From positions 620,001 through 684,000 of the forward strand of contig CBDFLN010000002.1 in the NCBI GenBank assembly GCA_965249215.1: a DNA stretch of 64,000 nt, written 5' to 3'. Positions 26,760-35,370 of the stretch are shown piece by piece; the stretch's first letter is position 1; each line of letters starts with the position of its first letter. Both the position numbers and the translations under genes were made by a program. This DNA comes from G963667675 sp965249215 (GTDB lineage: Bacteria > Chloroflexota > Dehalococcoidia > Lucifugimonadales > UBA3495). Under the pieces are notes generated by a model that did not search any database, was not told the DNA's origin, and saw only the letters and a program-made list of their open reading frames with translations.

Positions 26760-28335
26760 CCAGCATAAATGTCACACTCGCCTCATGGGGAATGTGACAT
26801 TGAAGCCCAAAGAACAGACGAGACTTCAGGTTCTCAACAGCTTGCTCGCGGAGCACATGACACTGGACCAAGCTGCCACTCTGATTGGAGTGAGCCCACG
26901 CCACACCCGGCGCATGCTGGCGGATTACCGGAAGAGAGGCGCTGCATCCCTTGCCCACGGTCATCGGGGCCGCAAGCCGGCCAACGCTATTCCCGAGACG
27001 ACCAGGAGCGGTGGTTCACCTGGCTCACACGGTGTACGAGGGAGCCAACCACACCCATCTCTCAGAGTTGCTAAGTGAACGCGATGGACTCGACATGGGC
27101 CGGACCACGCTGCGGCGCATCCTGGTCAACGCCGGGCTCAGCAGTCCGCGGCGAAGGCGCCCGCCCAAGCACCGGGTGCGCCGGCAGCGCATGCCCCGGG
27201 AGGGTATGCTGATTCAGATGGATGGCAGTTATCACCGGTGGCTGGGCGAAGACGGACCGCAGTTCACGATCCTGCTCGCCGTGGACGATGCCACCGGCTG
27301 CGTGGTAAACGCCCTGTTCTGCGATCATGAGGATACGGGCAGTTACTTCCTGCTGATGCAGGGACTGCTTCGGCGCTTCGGTATTCCTCTCGCCCTGTAT
27401 ACCGACCGGCACGCTGTCTTCAAGCACCGTTCGGAATATCAGCCCACCGGGACCCCAACCCAGTTCGGCCGGGCCATGGAGGAACTGGGGACACAACTGA
27501 TTTTCGCCCTGTCGCCTCAGACAAAGGGGCGCGTGGAGCGGACGGCTGGAACCTTCCAGGACCGGTTGATCACGGAGCTCCGGCTTGCGGGTGCTACCAC
27601 CGCCCCACAGGCCAAGGCCGTCTTGCAGCAGTTCCTGCCCCACTTCAACCGGCGTTTCGGGGTTCCGGCCCAGTGTCCCGAGCCGGCATTCCGGCCCATG
27701 AGTCCGGAGTCGCGCTTGGGGCATATCCTGTGTTTCAAGCACCGCAGGAGAGTGGCGCGGGACAACACCGTGAAGTATTACAGGCACACCCTGCAGTTAC
27801 TGCCCACTCAGCAACGCCGCAACTACGCCGGAGCAGTTGTGGTGGTGCTGAAGGGGCTGGACGGCCGGCTGTCGCTACAGCACGAGGGACGCATCATTGC
27901 GTCCCAGGAAGCGCCGCCCAGTCCGGCATCTCTCCGAAGCCGCAACGGGACTTCTCCAGCCGCCACCATCCCGCCCTCCGGTCCCGAACTCGCGTCAAAA
28001 CCTTCGGTTGCAGCTCTCGCACTGCCGGGCGCAAGGCCGGATCAAGAAGTAGATGCTCACGCTGCGGCAATCGACGGTCCGGACGTAGCCTGGTTGCGGG
28101 TCATCGCATCGCCGCGGAAGCCGACGTTTCTCCAGCAAGAGAGATGGAAGGCGGTGCAGCAGGCCAAGCTTCGGGGGATGTCCATTCGACGGATGGCCAG
28201 GGAGTTGGGAATCCACAGAGAGACGGTAAGGAGATACATCGACGCCGAGAGCCCGCCGACGCGGCGAACCCCGGCAACTCCTCCGGCACCAGCATCTGTT
28301 ACCATCGCGGACTAAGTAAAGGACATTTATCCTGA
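26760..28335 (+). mobile_element. ISNCY-type (IS1202-like) element, copy 2
   Basis: Ends CAGCATAAATGTCA (26761) and, inverted, GGACATTTATCCTG (ending 28334). It contains a complete but frameshifted transposase. Copy 1 at 15210 differs at scattered positions. Confidence 0.85.
26785..28315 (+). pseudogene. ISNCY (IS1202-like) transposase, frameshifted
   Basis: The first frame (26785-27078) carries the HTH (LDQAATLIGVSPRHTRRML, LAHGHRGRKP). The rest is in another frame from about 27005 (VVHLAHTVYEGANHTHLSEL) with the DDE core (IQMDGSYHRWLGEDGPQ, LAVDDATGC, KGRVERTAGTFQ). The shift near 27000-27012 shows no slippery run and is probably a mutation. After the usual C-terminal beta domain comes an extra segment with an HTH (MSIRRMARELGIHRETVRRY). 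Confidence 0.85.
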
Positions 28336-28396
28336 ACTTCGACAGCCACAAATCAGGCAGTCGATCCGCCCACGTGGTCCACTTTAGCGCCGCCTT

Positions 28397-28885
28397 TTAC
28401 ACTTTGCTGACGTTGATCCCCATCCCTGCCAGGTGAGTGTGCAAATCGTCGGTGGCCCGAAGCGGACGCAGCTCGCCATTCGGCCAACACCGGGCTTCGA
28501 GGGCCAACTTGCCGTACTCATCCGCCGGTTTCACGGCAGCATCAACGTCCCCCGTCGAAGCCCAATACTCCAAGTAATACGGCCCTTTGAATCCATGCGG
28601 GAAAAAGACCCTCGTTATCATCGGACTCGTCGACAAGTCGCGCTTGAGAGTGTCAATCAATTCGCCCTGGCGGTTCATTCTCACAACGACATACCATGCC
28701 CGTTGCCAATCGGGATTTAAGGCGTATTCCTATACCGTAAGCGGCTTATGCAGGATATTGGTGCTGAAATGGGCCTCGGCCTGCTCCCTGCTATCAAAAA
28801 TTCCATATATGTGTTCAATGTAAGGACGGGGGTCGGAGCAATAATCCGTGCAACAGTCGTCCGTGCAGTCCCTATCAATCACCAC
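28397..28885 (-). pseudogene. Unknown gene with in-frame amber codon
   Basis: One minus-strand frame runs from GTG 28885 to the stop at 28397, broken only by TAG at 28730-28732. The translation on both sides is protein-like: before it a Cys-rich start (DCTDDCCTDYCSDP) and YGIFDSREQAEAHF; after it WQRAWYVVVRMNRQGELI and YYLEYWASTGDVD. A restart at 28684 would give 95 residues. Either a nonsense mutation or suppression is possible. It overlaps the end of the gene before it by 7 bp, as the last member of the integrase-linked cluster. No family recognised. Confidence 0.5.
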
Positions 28886-29076
28886 ATAGGAGCCTGTCTA
28901 ACAAAGCTGGTGCACTCTAGGTCGTCGATCTTTATCTTCCGAAGTCCGTTGGTATTGCGCATGTCTTTCACGCATTTCCGAGCAAACCACGAGATGGCAC
29001 GCCGCAATCGGTCTATACGGAGAAGCGAGAAGCCTGCCAGGGAGCTTTGTGAGACAAGCTCATAGACCGTGTTCAT
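28879..29076 (-). CDS. Small basic protein downstream of integrase
   Basis: A 65-residue basic protein (LLRIDRLRRAISWFARKC, IKIDDLECTSF). ATG 29076 follows the stop of the preceding small gene with one base between (TAGCATG), which suggests translational coupling. A DNA-binding or excisionase-like role would fit next to an integrase, but I see no definite motif. Confidence 0.5.
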   Translation of the reverse strand: MNTVYELVSQSSLAGFSLLRIDRLRRAISWFARKCVKDMRNTNGLRKIKIDDLECTSFVRQAPMW

Positions 29077-29077
29077 G

Positions 29078-29281
29078 CTAACTAATCTTCTGCCCCTCGA
29101 CTCCCCCACCGTACTTGACCTTCCAAGCCCGGAGAGCAAATCGGGTAATATCCTCTATGCCTTCGCCGTCCGCCTCGCAAGCGCACTCGGCGCACTTGCA
29201 TAGCTTTTCCAGGCAGACAAGGAAATCACTGCAGCGGCAACGATCACAATGCCGGGTTACATCCTCCTTTAGGGTAGTCAG
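29078..29281 (-). CDS. Cysteine-rich small protein, putative zinc ribbon
   Basis: A 67-residue frame with nine cysteines in about 32 residues, in the pattern HCDRCRCSDFLVC followed by LCKCAECAC. This looks like a metal-binding knuckle. There is no ATG or GTG; the likely start is CTG 29281 with GAGGGA upstream, 5 bp after the integrase stop. Coupling to the integrase upstream and to the next gene downstream supports it as real. Confidence 0.5.
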   Translation of the reverse strand: MTTLKEDVTRHCDRCRCSDFLVCLEKLCKCAECACEADGEGIEDITRFALRAWKVKYGGGVEGQKIS

Positions 29282-29285
29282 TTCT

Positions 29286-30494
29286 CTACTCCCTCTGGCC
29301 TATGTAATCTGCCCAATCCTGCACTAGTGCCCGGCGCTTCTCGAAATAGTCGGTGCGCCGGTAGGCAAGCTCCGATGCCGAACCTTCGACGTGGGCCAAG
29401 GCGTGTTCGGCAATCTCTTTGGGAAAGTCCGTGCATTCAGCCGCCCAATCCCTGAAACTGGACCTGACCCCGTGGGGCACCATCCCGATCTTGTGATCCC
29501 TGAGCAACTTGGACAGGGTAGAGCCGTCCATAATCTTGCCCCTCTGTGAGGGAAATACCAACCCCGACCTATCGCCCAATGCTCGTGCTTTGTCCAGTAT
29601 ATTCATGGCCTGCTTGCTCAATGGGACGCGGTGCGCCCGGCCGTTCTTCATTTTCTCCGCCGGAATACTCCAAGTTGCGGCTTCAAGGTCGATTTCGTCC
29701 CAAGTTGCCTGCCGGGCTTCACCGCTCCGGGCCGCAGCCAAGACCATGAATGCAAAGCAGAGTTTGGTTGCAGGCCATGCATCGGTGCTTTGCACCTTCT
29801 CGATAGCCGCTCCAATCTCCGCGAAGGGCAACGTCTGGTAATGTTGACAACGCCCATGCTTGGGGAGGGCCTGTGTGATAACCTCACCAGCTGGGTTGTC
29901 GCTCCTGTACCCCTGGGCCATAGCCCATTTCATCACCTTGCCTATCCCCTTCCGCACCTTCCGGCTGGTTTCAGGCTTGCTTGTCCAAATGGGCTCCAAA
30001 ATAGTCATTACATCGTGGGACGTGACCTGGGAGACAGGCCTTGTCTCCAAAGCCGGGAAGGCGTATTGTTCGAGTGTAGCCCGAAAGATTTTAGCCGTCT
30101 TCGGATGCTTCCAGCCGCCGATGTGTACGTCAATTACCCTGTCGACCGCTTCACCGAACGTAGGAGACGCAGACGTTTGAACCACCCTTCGCAATTTTCG
30201 GGGGGATTTCCGGGGGTCAACCCCTGCCAATATCGCCCGGGCGTTTTGCTTGGCCTTTTCCCGGGCCTCGGCCAGCGAGAGTAACGCCACAGGACCTAGC
30301 CCAAGGTGTGTATAATTCCCATTGATGTGAAGACGCTGTGCCCAATTCTTGCCGGTGCGACCGTTGGCCATCGGCCAAACTCGGAGAAACAAGCCGAAGG
30401 AACCGCGACCGTCCCCGTAGCGGCCCGGTTTGGAGATTGTCTTGACGAAAGCGGCGGTAAGTATCTGTGGCTTTCCCTCAGCTCGAGCCGGCAT
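29286..30494 (-). CDS. Tyrosine recombinase, P4-type integrase
   Basis: A 402-residue phage/island integrase: an N-terminal DUF4102-like domain (TAAFVKTISKPGRYGD), a core-binding domain, and the catalytic domain with R (AARSGEARQATW), K (EKMKNGRAHRVPLS), HxxR (VPHGVRSSFRDW), H (AEHALAHVEG) and the nucleophile Y (YRRTDYFEKRR). These enzymes integrate islands, usually into tRNA genes, but no tRNA is visible within several hundred bases. ATG 30494 has AGGGGG upstream and is preferred to a longer in-frame start at 30584. It appears intact. Confidence 0.9.
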   Translation of the reverse strand: MPARAEGKPQILTAAFVKTISKPGRYGDGRGSFGLFLRVWPMANGRTGKNWAQRLHINGNYTHLGLGPVALLSLAEAREKAKQNARAILAGVDPRKSPRKLRRVVQTSASPTFGEAVDRVIDVHIGGWKHPKTAKIFRATLEQYAFPALETRPVSQVTSHDVMTILEPIWTSKPETSRKVRKGIGKVMKWAMAQGYRSDNPAGEVITQALPKHGRCQHYQTLPFAEIGAAIEKVQSTDAWPATKLCFAFMVLAAARSGEARQATWDEIDLEAATWSIPAEKMKNGRAHRVPLSKQAMNILDKARALGDRSGLVFPSQRGKIMDGSTLSKLLRDHKIGMVPHGVRSSFRDWAAECTDFPKEIAEHALAHVEGSASELAYRRTDYFEKRRALVQDWADYIGQRE

Positions 30495-30792
30495 TTTGTG
30501 TGCAACCCCCTGTGTAACTTTTCCAGTAAGATTAAATGGTACCAAAAAGAATGTCAAGACATCAACATTCCGAGATTCAGGCACGGTTTCAGGGGAAACT
30601 CGGGGAAAGGGCGGGATTTGTTGCGACGGGGTAGCCCTATCTGCGAGAATAACTCGGAGTATGTCGAAGGCCCCCCGCGCACCTGACCGTCACTCCCACG
30701 CAGGGAGAGCATTGCATAGCCTGGCCTAGGCTGTCCGTTCGTCCTGAGCCCCGTCGAAGGACCCGAACGGGTGCTACCATCTTCCGACGCGC
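30495..30792. other. Upstream region of the integrase
   Basis: No gene. It contains one copy of the short 'gttcgtcctgag..gtcgaagg' family near 30736-30760. I looked for tRNA-like attachment sequence and saw none. Confidence 0.5.
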
Positions 30793-30839
30793 AAAAAAAG
30801 GGCCGGGCGACACCCCTTCCTGGGAAGCCGCCCGGCCCT
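30793..30839 (-). terminator. Rho-independent terminator of the nfeD/SPFH operon
   Basis: On the minus strand GGGCCGGGCG pairs with CGCCCGGCCC and is followed by TTTTTTT (A7 on + at 30793-30799). It lies 20 bp after the SPFH stop codon. Confidence 0.9.
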
Positions 30840-30860
30840 TGCTATTCTAACGCGCGCCCT

Positions 30861-31742
30861 TTAGCCGCCCTGCGCTTTACCGTCTCCGCCGTCGCTCTGC
30901 TGCTGGTTCCCGCCCATTCCCAGGAACGGCGACAGCATCGACGTAAACTCCATCGGGAAAATCCACTTCGTCGACGGACTCTGCCCCAACGACTTCAGCG
31001 TGTCGAAATACTGTAGACTCATGGTCTTGGCGTCCACTGTATTGGCCACCCGGTAGATACGGTCCAAAGCTCCGCTGAACCCTTCCGCTCGCAGAATCGC
31101 CGCCTGTTGGTCTCCCTCCGCTTGGAGAATCTCCGCCTGGCGCTGCCCCTCGGCCTGAAGGATCGCCGATTGCTTTTCACCCTCGGCCCTGTTGATTTGA
31201 GCTTGCCGCTGGCCCTCGGATTCGGTGATGTCAGCTGTCTTTATGGCCTCGGCCGACTTCTCCCGCTCCATGGCCGCTTTGACTCCTGGGGGAGGGTCAA
31301 TCTCGTTGATTTCCACCTGGGAAACTTTCACTCCCCATCGCTCGGTAACTTCGTCCATCCTGACCTGCAACTGGTCTCGGATCCTTTCCCTTTCCGCCAG
31401 CGCTTCCGAAAGGGTAGTGGCTCCTACTACCGCACGTAGAGTGGCAAAAGCCAGGTTAACCACGGCCAGCTCAAAGTTCTGGACCTCCAGCACGGCCCTT
31501 TCGGCCACGCCTTCAAGCACCCGGTAGTAGATCACGAAGTCCATGTCCACCACCACGTTGTCCGAGGTGATGTACTTCTGGGTCGGCACCCTTGCAACCC
31601 GCTCCCGCAGGTCCACCTTCGTCCCGTTGTATACGACGGGAAGCAAGAAATGAAACCCTGGCCGTCTGAGGCCGATATAAGTCCCGAACCTCTGGACCAC
31701 CATCCTCTGGTACTGTTGCACGATTACGACTCCAGCCGACAT
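30861..31742 (-). CDS. SPFH/stomatin-like protein without N-terminal anchor
   Basis: A 293-residue band-7 protein: VVIVQQYQRMVVQRFG at the start, the SPFH core (about 10-165), a charged coiled-coil region with repeats of the type AEGxRQAxILQ (about 165-230) and a Gly/Gln-rich tail. SPFH proteins form membrane-microdomain scaffolds and pair with NfeD. The usual N-terminal hydrophobic anchor is missing, yet ATG 31742 has a perfect AGGAGG six bases upstream, so this is the real start. It lies 33 bp downstream of nfeD in one operon. Confidence 0.9.
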   Translation of the reverse strand: MSAGVVIVQQYQRMVVQRFGTYIGLRRPGFHFLLPVVYNGTKVDLRERVARVPTQKYITSDNVVVDMDFVIYYRVLEGVAERAVLEVQNFELAVVNLAFATLRAVVGATTLSEALAERERIRDQLQVRMDEVTERWGVKVSQVEINEIDPPPGVKAAMEREKSAEAIKTADITESEGQRQAQINRAEGEKQSAILQAEGQRQAEILQAEGDQQAAILRAEGFSGALDRIYRVANTVDAKTMSLQYFDTLKSLGQSPSTKWIFPMEFTSMLSPFLGMGGNQQQSDGGDGKAQGG

Positions 31743-31775
31743 GTATGCCTCCTCATTCGCCCGCCTCTGGTTTCT

Positions 31776-33113
31776 TCACTCTTTTGCTTGCTCGGGGCGC
31801 ATAACGGTCAAGATTAGCCCGTCAACACTGCATACTTTAACCGTTTCTCCCTCGTTTATCACGTTACCATCTTGGCTTATCGCTGTCCAGGTTTCGTGGC
31901 TCACCCTCACCGCTCCCCGCGGCGCCAGCGTCGCAGTTACCGTCCCTTGCATTCCCTCCAGCGGCTGCCTCGACGGCGTCCTGCCTCCCCTCCTCGACTG
32001 GTATATCATCCACACCGTAAACCCCAACGTCAGCGCCAACGCCCCGGAAACCCCTCCCACCAGCCAGCGGTTGACCTCCGCCTCAGGCATCGTCGGCGGC
32101 TCTCCTCCAAACAGTATTACTCCACCGACGATAAAGCTTACTATGGCGCCGATGCCCAGGATGCCAAAGCCGGCCACTACAATTTCCAGCGCTGCCAGCG
32201 CGAACGCCAACAACAAAAAGGCCACCCCTGCCCAGGTGACCGGCAGGTTTCCGAACGCCAGGAACGCCAGCAGCAGCGCGATGACTCCCACCACGCCCGG
32301 GGCTATTAGTCCCGGATTAAAGAGCTCGATGACTATCCCCAGCCCGCCTATGGTAAACAGAAGAAACGACACGTTGGGGTCCGAGATGAACTCTAAAAAG
32401 TTCTCCAGCAGGTTTTTGTTCAGCCTCCGCTCCGTCAAGCCCCCCGTCTCCAATGTGCGCTCCCCCGCGGCCGTCTCCACCACCCGGCCGTCCAACTGCG
32501 CCAGCAAGTCTCCCAAGTCGTCCGCAATAAAGTCCACTACGTTCAGTTCCACCGCTTCGTTGGCGCTGAACGACGCCGCCTCCCGCACCGTTTTCTCCAG
32601 CGCGTCCTCGTTCCGCCCTCGCTCTTGGGCGATGCTGCGTATGAACGCCGCCGCATCGTTCTCCACCTTGCTCGCCAGCGTCTCCTCCAGTTCTTCCCCA
32701 GTGCCCGAAACCGGCGTCGCTGCCCCAATGTTCGTCCCCGGAGCCATCACCGCAAAATGCCCCGCCGCCGTGATAAACGTCCCCGCCGACCCCGCCTGCG
32801 CTCCCCGCGGCGACACGTACACCGCCACCGGGACCGGCGCCTGCAGCAACTGCTCTACTATCTTCCGAGTCGAGTCCAGCAGGCCCCCTGGCGTGTCCAA
32901 CTCAATAACCAGCAGCGCCGCCCCCTCCTCCTCAGCCGCATCTATGGCCCGGCCAATGTACCGTTCCTTCACCCCGTTGATTGTCCCCTCCACCTTGATT
33001 ACCACCACCCCCGAGTCCTCTTCCTCCGCCATTACCTGGCCCACAACCGGACCCGCCGCTCCCAACAAAATCAGCAGCAGACACACAATCCTGACAGCGC
33101 CATGCATCCTCAT
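31776..33113 (-). CDS. NfeD-type membrane serine protease
   Basis: A 445-residue protein with a signal peptide (about 1-28), a ClpP-like protease domain, about four transmembrane segments (about 240-350) and a C-terminal NfeD OB-fold (about 375-440). The catalytic Ser is in PRGAQAGSAGTF (S109) and the Lys in SKVENDA (K149), matching the 1510-N type Ser-Lys dyad. The archaeal relative cleaves stomatin, and here the SPFH gene follows in the same operon, so the pairing is conserved. Its role is membrane quality control by inference. Confidence 0.92.
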   Translation of the reverse strand: MRMHGAVRIVCLLLILLGAAGPVVGQVMAEEEDSGVVVIKVEGTINGVKERYIGRAIDAAEEEGAALLVIELDTPGGLLDSTRKIVEQLLQAPVPVAVYVSPRGAQAGSAGTFITAAGHFAVMAPGTNIGAATPVSGTGEELEETLASKVENDAAAFIRSIAQERGRNEDALEKTVREAASFSANEAVELNVVDFIADDLGDLLAQLDGRVVETAAGERTLETGGLTERRLNKNLLENFLEFISDPNVSFLLFTIGGLGIVIELFNPGLIAPGVVGVIALLLAFLAFGNLPVTWAGVAFLLLAFALAALEIVVAGFGILGIGAIVSFIVGGVILFGGEPPTMPEAEVNRWLVGGVSGALALTLGFTVWMIYQSRRGGRTPSRQPLEGMQGTVTATLAPRGAVRVSHETWTAISQDGNVINEGETVKVCSVDGLILTVMRPEQAKE

Positions 33114-33465
33114 AACCCTATGGTATCACCTACCCCGGCCTCCACGGCCCCAACCAACGGACTCTCGAAGCGGACAGCCGGCAATACAGACCCCTGCCGC
33201 CACCCCATGCCACCCCCATTACATCATCCTGTCCGGCCCGCCTAACCTGTCATTCCTGTATGTGTCGGGTAGTTCGTCGCCATATTCGAATTATCGTAAC
33301 CCCCTGGCGAAGGCCCTTGCATCAACGACGGACTGTGGCGTTGGCCGGCTGGGGCCCTCTCCCCCTCCCCCTCCCCCTCACCCTAACCCTCTCCCGCGGG
33401 GAGAGGGGACTTTGGATGTTTCGGGCACATCGTGTTCCCTGGACCAATCTACCGAATCGCACGCT
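33114..33465. other. Intergenic repeats, no gene
   Basis: Contains a C-rich run of CCCTCTCC-type repeats (about 33355-33415) with the inverted pair CCCTCTCC/GGAGAGGGG near 33390-33412. No ORF is supported. Confidence 0.6.
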
Positions 33466-33816
33466 TTAGGCGCTTTGGGGGCCGGGCGTGGCAGGGGGAT
33501 CGTCGGAGAGAACAACAAGACCGCGGACTGCGGCCCAGGGGAGCAGGGCGCCCAGGAGATGCTCGACGCCGGGGACGATGTTTTCGGTGAGGCAGCGCGT
33601 CAGGTATCTGTGGGCGGCCATGAAAGTGGGGAGGCGGAATCCGGCGTCGGCCACCCGGCGGATGAAGGTATGGTCGTCGGGGGCGGGCCGGCGGTCGGAC
33701 ACGGCGACGGACCATTGGAGGCAAAAGTCGTCGGCCAAGGGCCGGAGGCGGACGACGGATATTTCGAGGGCCATCTTGCGGCGGAGGGCGTTGATGCGAG
33801 ACCTAATCTGGTTCAT
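33466..33816 (-). CDS. Conserved hypothetical protein
   Basis: A 116-residue protein beginning MNQIRSRINALRRKMALEI, with GFRLPTFMAAHRYLTRC in the centre. Composition and length suggest a real gene; it resembles short hypothetical proteins I associate with Chloroflexota, but I know no function. A + strand frame overlaps it and is less protein-like. A G-rich codon bias is shared with its neighbours. Confidence 0.6.
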   Translation of the reverse strand: MNQIRSRINALRRKMALEISVVRLRPLADDFCLQWSVAVSDRRPAPDDHTFIRRVADAGFRLPTFMAAHRYLTRCLTENIVPGVEHLLGALLPWAAVRGLVVLSDDPPATPGPQSA

Positions 33817-34740
33817 TGGTTAGATTCACCTCTAGCCGGAACTTTTAGTTTGCCTCTCATTTGCTCCCATCTCCTCCCGTTTGGGAGGGTGTTGGCGGGC
33901 GGGAATTGGCGCCCGTCCCGGATGGGGGCTGAGGTATTCCATGGTAGGGGATGACGTCGGGGGTTGGAAAAGGGCCAAGTGTCAGTAGGTGGCCCTTCGA
34001 GAGCCTCAGGACAGCCCCTTCGAGAGGCTCAGGACAGGCCCTCCGAGAGCTTCAGGACAGGCCCTTCGAGAGCCTCAGGACAGGCCCTTCGAGAGCCTCA
34101 GGACGAACTGAGAGCCTCAGGACGAACTGAGAGCCTAAGTGGTGGCGACGCGATGGTCTTCGTGCGCGGGAATGACCGGGGGATGGAGTGAATGACTGAG
34201 GGTTACACAAGGGCCTCCTTGCGCGGGGCAGCGAGCGTGGGCGCCAGGGCAACCACGAGGGTTGCCCCTACATATCACTGGGGTCGCGAGCGTGGGTTAG
34301 GGGACTTTAGACTCCTCGGCTGCGCTCGGAATGACCGTGGCGCGGGGCGCGAGATGCCGGATTGGGAGGATAGCAGGGATCACGGGTCGTCAATGAATTA
34401 CGTAAGATACACAATTCCCGCTTGCGCAGGACTCTCTCGCCCCCGCGGCCCAAGCCCGCTCGTCCTAAGCCCGTTGGATGCCGCGAACGGCCATCCCATC
34501 TCCCCCGTTCGACCTGAACCCGTCGAAGGCCACGATCGGCCATCCCAGATCCCCCGTTCGCCCTGAACTTGTCGAAGGCCACGATCGCCCATCCCAGCTC
34601 CCCCGTCCGTCCTGAGGGAAATCGAAGGGCGAACGAACGGGCTCGCTTGCGGAAGATCCCCACAGTCGAAAATCTCCCTCTTTCGTCTCGATCCCGTCCC
34701 CTACTCCCGTTCGTCCTGAGGGAAATCGAAGGGCCAGGCC
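33817..34740. repeat. Repeat-rich spacer
   Basis: Positions 33991-34105 hold five tandem 23-bp units (GGCCCTTCGAGAGCCTCAGG plus ACA, with small changes), followed to 34138 by two 19-bp units (GAGCCTCAGGACGAACTGA). From 34440 to 34740 there are several copies of GTTCG(T/C)CCTGA...TCGAAGG(G/C). No gene is supported in these 900 bp. Confidence 0.8.
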
Positions 34741-35307
34741 CTACCCGCCTCCCTCACCTGCGGCGACATTCACCTGGCTCGCCCCCGCGGCCCAGGCCAG
34801 CGCCGCCAGCATTCGCCCCGGGTCCAGGATCTGCCACACAACGCCATTGTTTGCGAAGTAAGCATTGGCGAAAACCAGACCCCCCAACCCCGCCGACACC
34901 ACCGCGGCAGCCCTTCCTGCAGGGCATCCGCACCGCCACAGGGTCACCGCCGCCACAGACGCAGACCCGATAAACAGCGGATTCACCGTCCGCCACACCT
35001 CGCCCCAGTAGTCGCCGAACAGGCCGCCGTAACCATTGAGCAGCACCGCCAGCGCCAACAAACCCAGCGCCAGGCTCCGCACCCAGGCGACCCGCCGGGT
35101 GCTCGACCAGACCCACCACACCCCTACCAGCGCCATCAGCAACGCCCCGATTTGCCAAAGCTTCCATGGCCAGTAAGAGACCGACATCCCCTCCGGGTCG
35201 ACCACCACCGTCCGCTCTACCCAGGCAAAAATCGCCAACGCCAGGAAGGCCGTAACGGCGATTGCCGGAATCGGCGCCAAGTCTCGCGGGCCAATCACTC
35301 TCAACAT
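34741..35307 (-). CDS. Membrane protein, unknown
   Basis: A 188-residue protein with about five transmembrane segments and Trp-rich loops (SYWPWKLWQIG, GDYWGEVWRTVNPL). No family recognised. It is alone, between a repeat spacer and the aldo/keto-reductase-like gene 63 bp upstream on the same strand. Confidence 0.65.
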   Translation of the reverse strand: MLRVIGPRDLAPIPAIAVTAFLALAIFAWVERTVVVDPEGMSVSYWPWKLWQIGALLMALVGVWWVWSSTRRVAWVRSLALGLLALAVLLNGYGGLFGDYWGEVWRTVNPLFIGSASVAAVTLWRCGCPAGRAAAVVSAGLGGLVFANAYFANNGVVWQILDPGRMLAALAWAAGASQVNVAAGEGGG

Positions 35308-35370
35308 CGTCCAACCTCATCGCCGCCCGTTCTTTGCGGTCCAGCACCGCCGGTCGTCACTTTGCCACCC

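Noticed and set aside
30495..30792. tRNA attachment site for the P4-type integrase
   Set aside because: Looked for a tRNA 3' end with a T-loop and found none on either strand.
31741..33954. 737-codon + frame opposite nfeD
   Set aside because: Ser/Pro-rich antisense of a well-recognised gene, running into C-rich repeats.
33990..34138. CRISPR-like array
   Set aside because: Units are directly adjacent without unique spacers.
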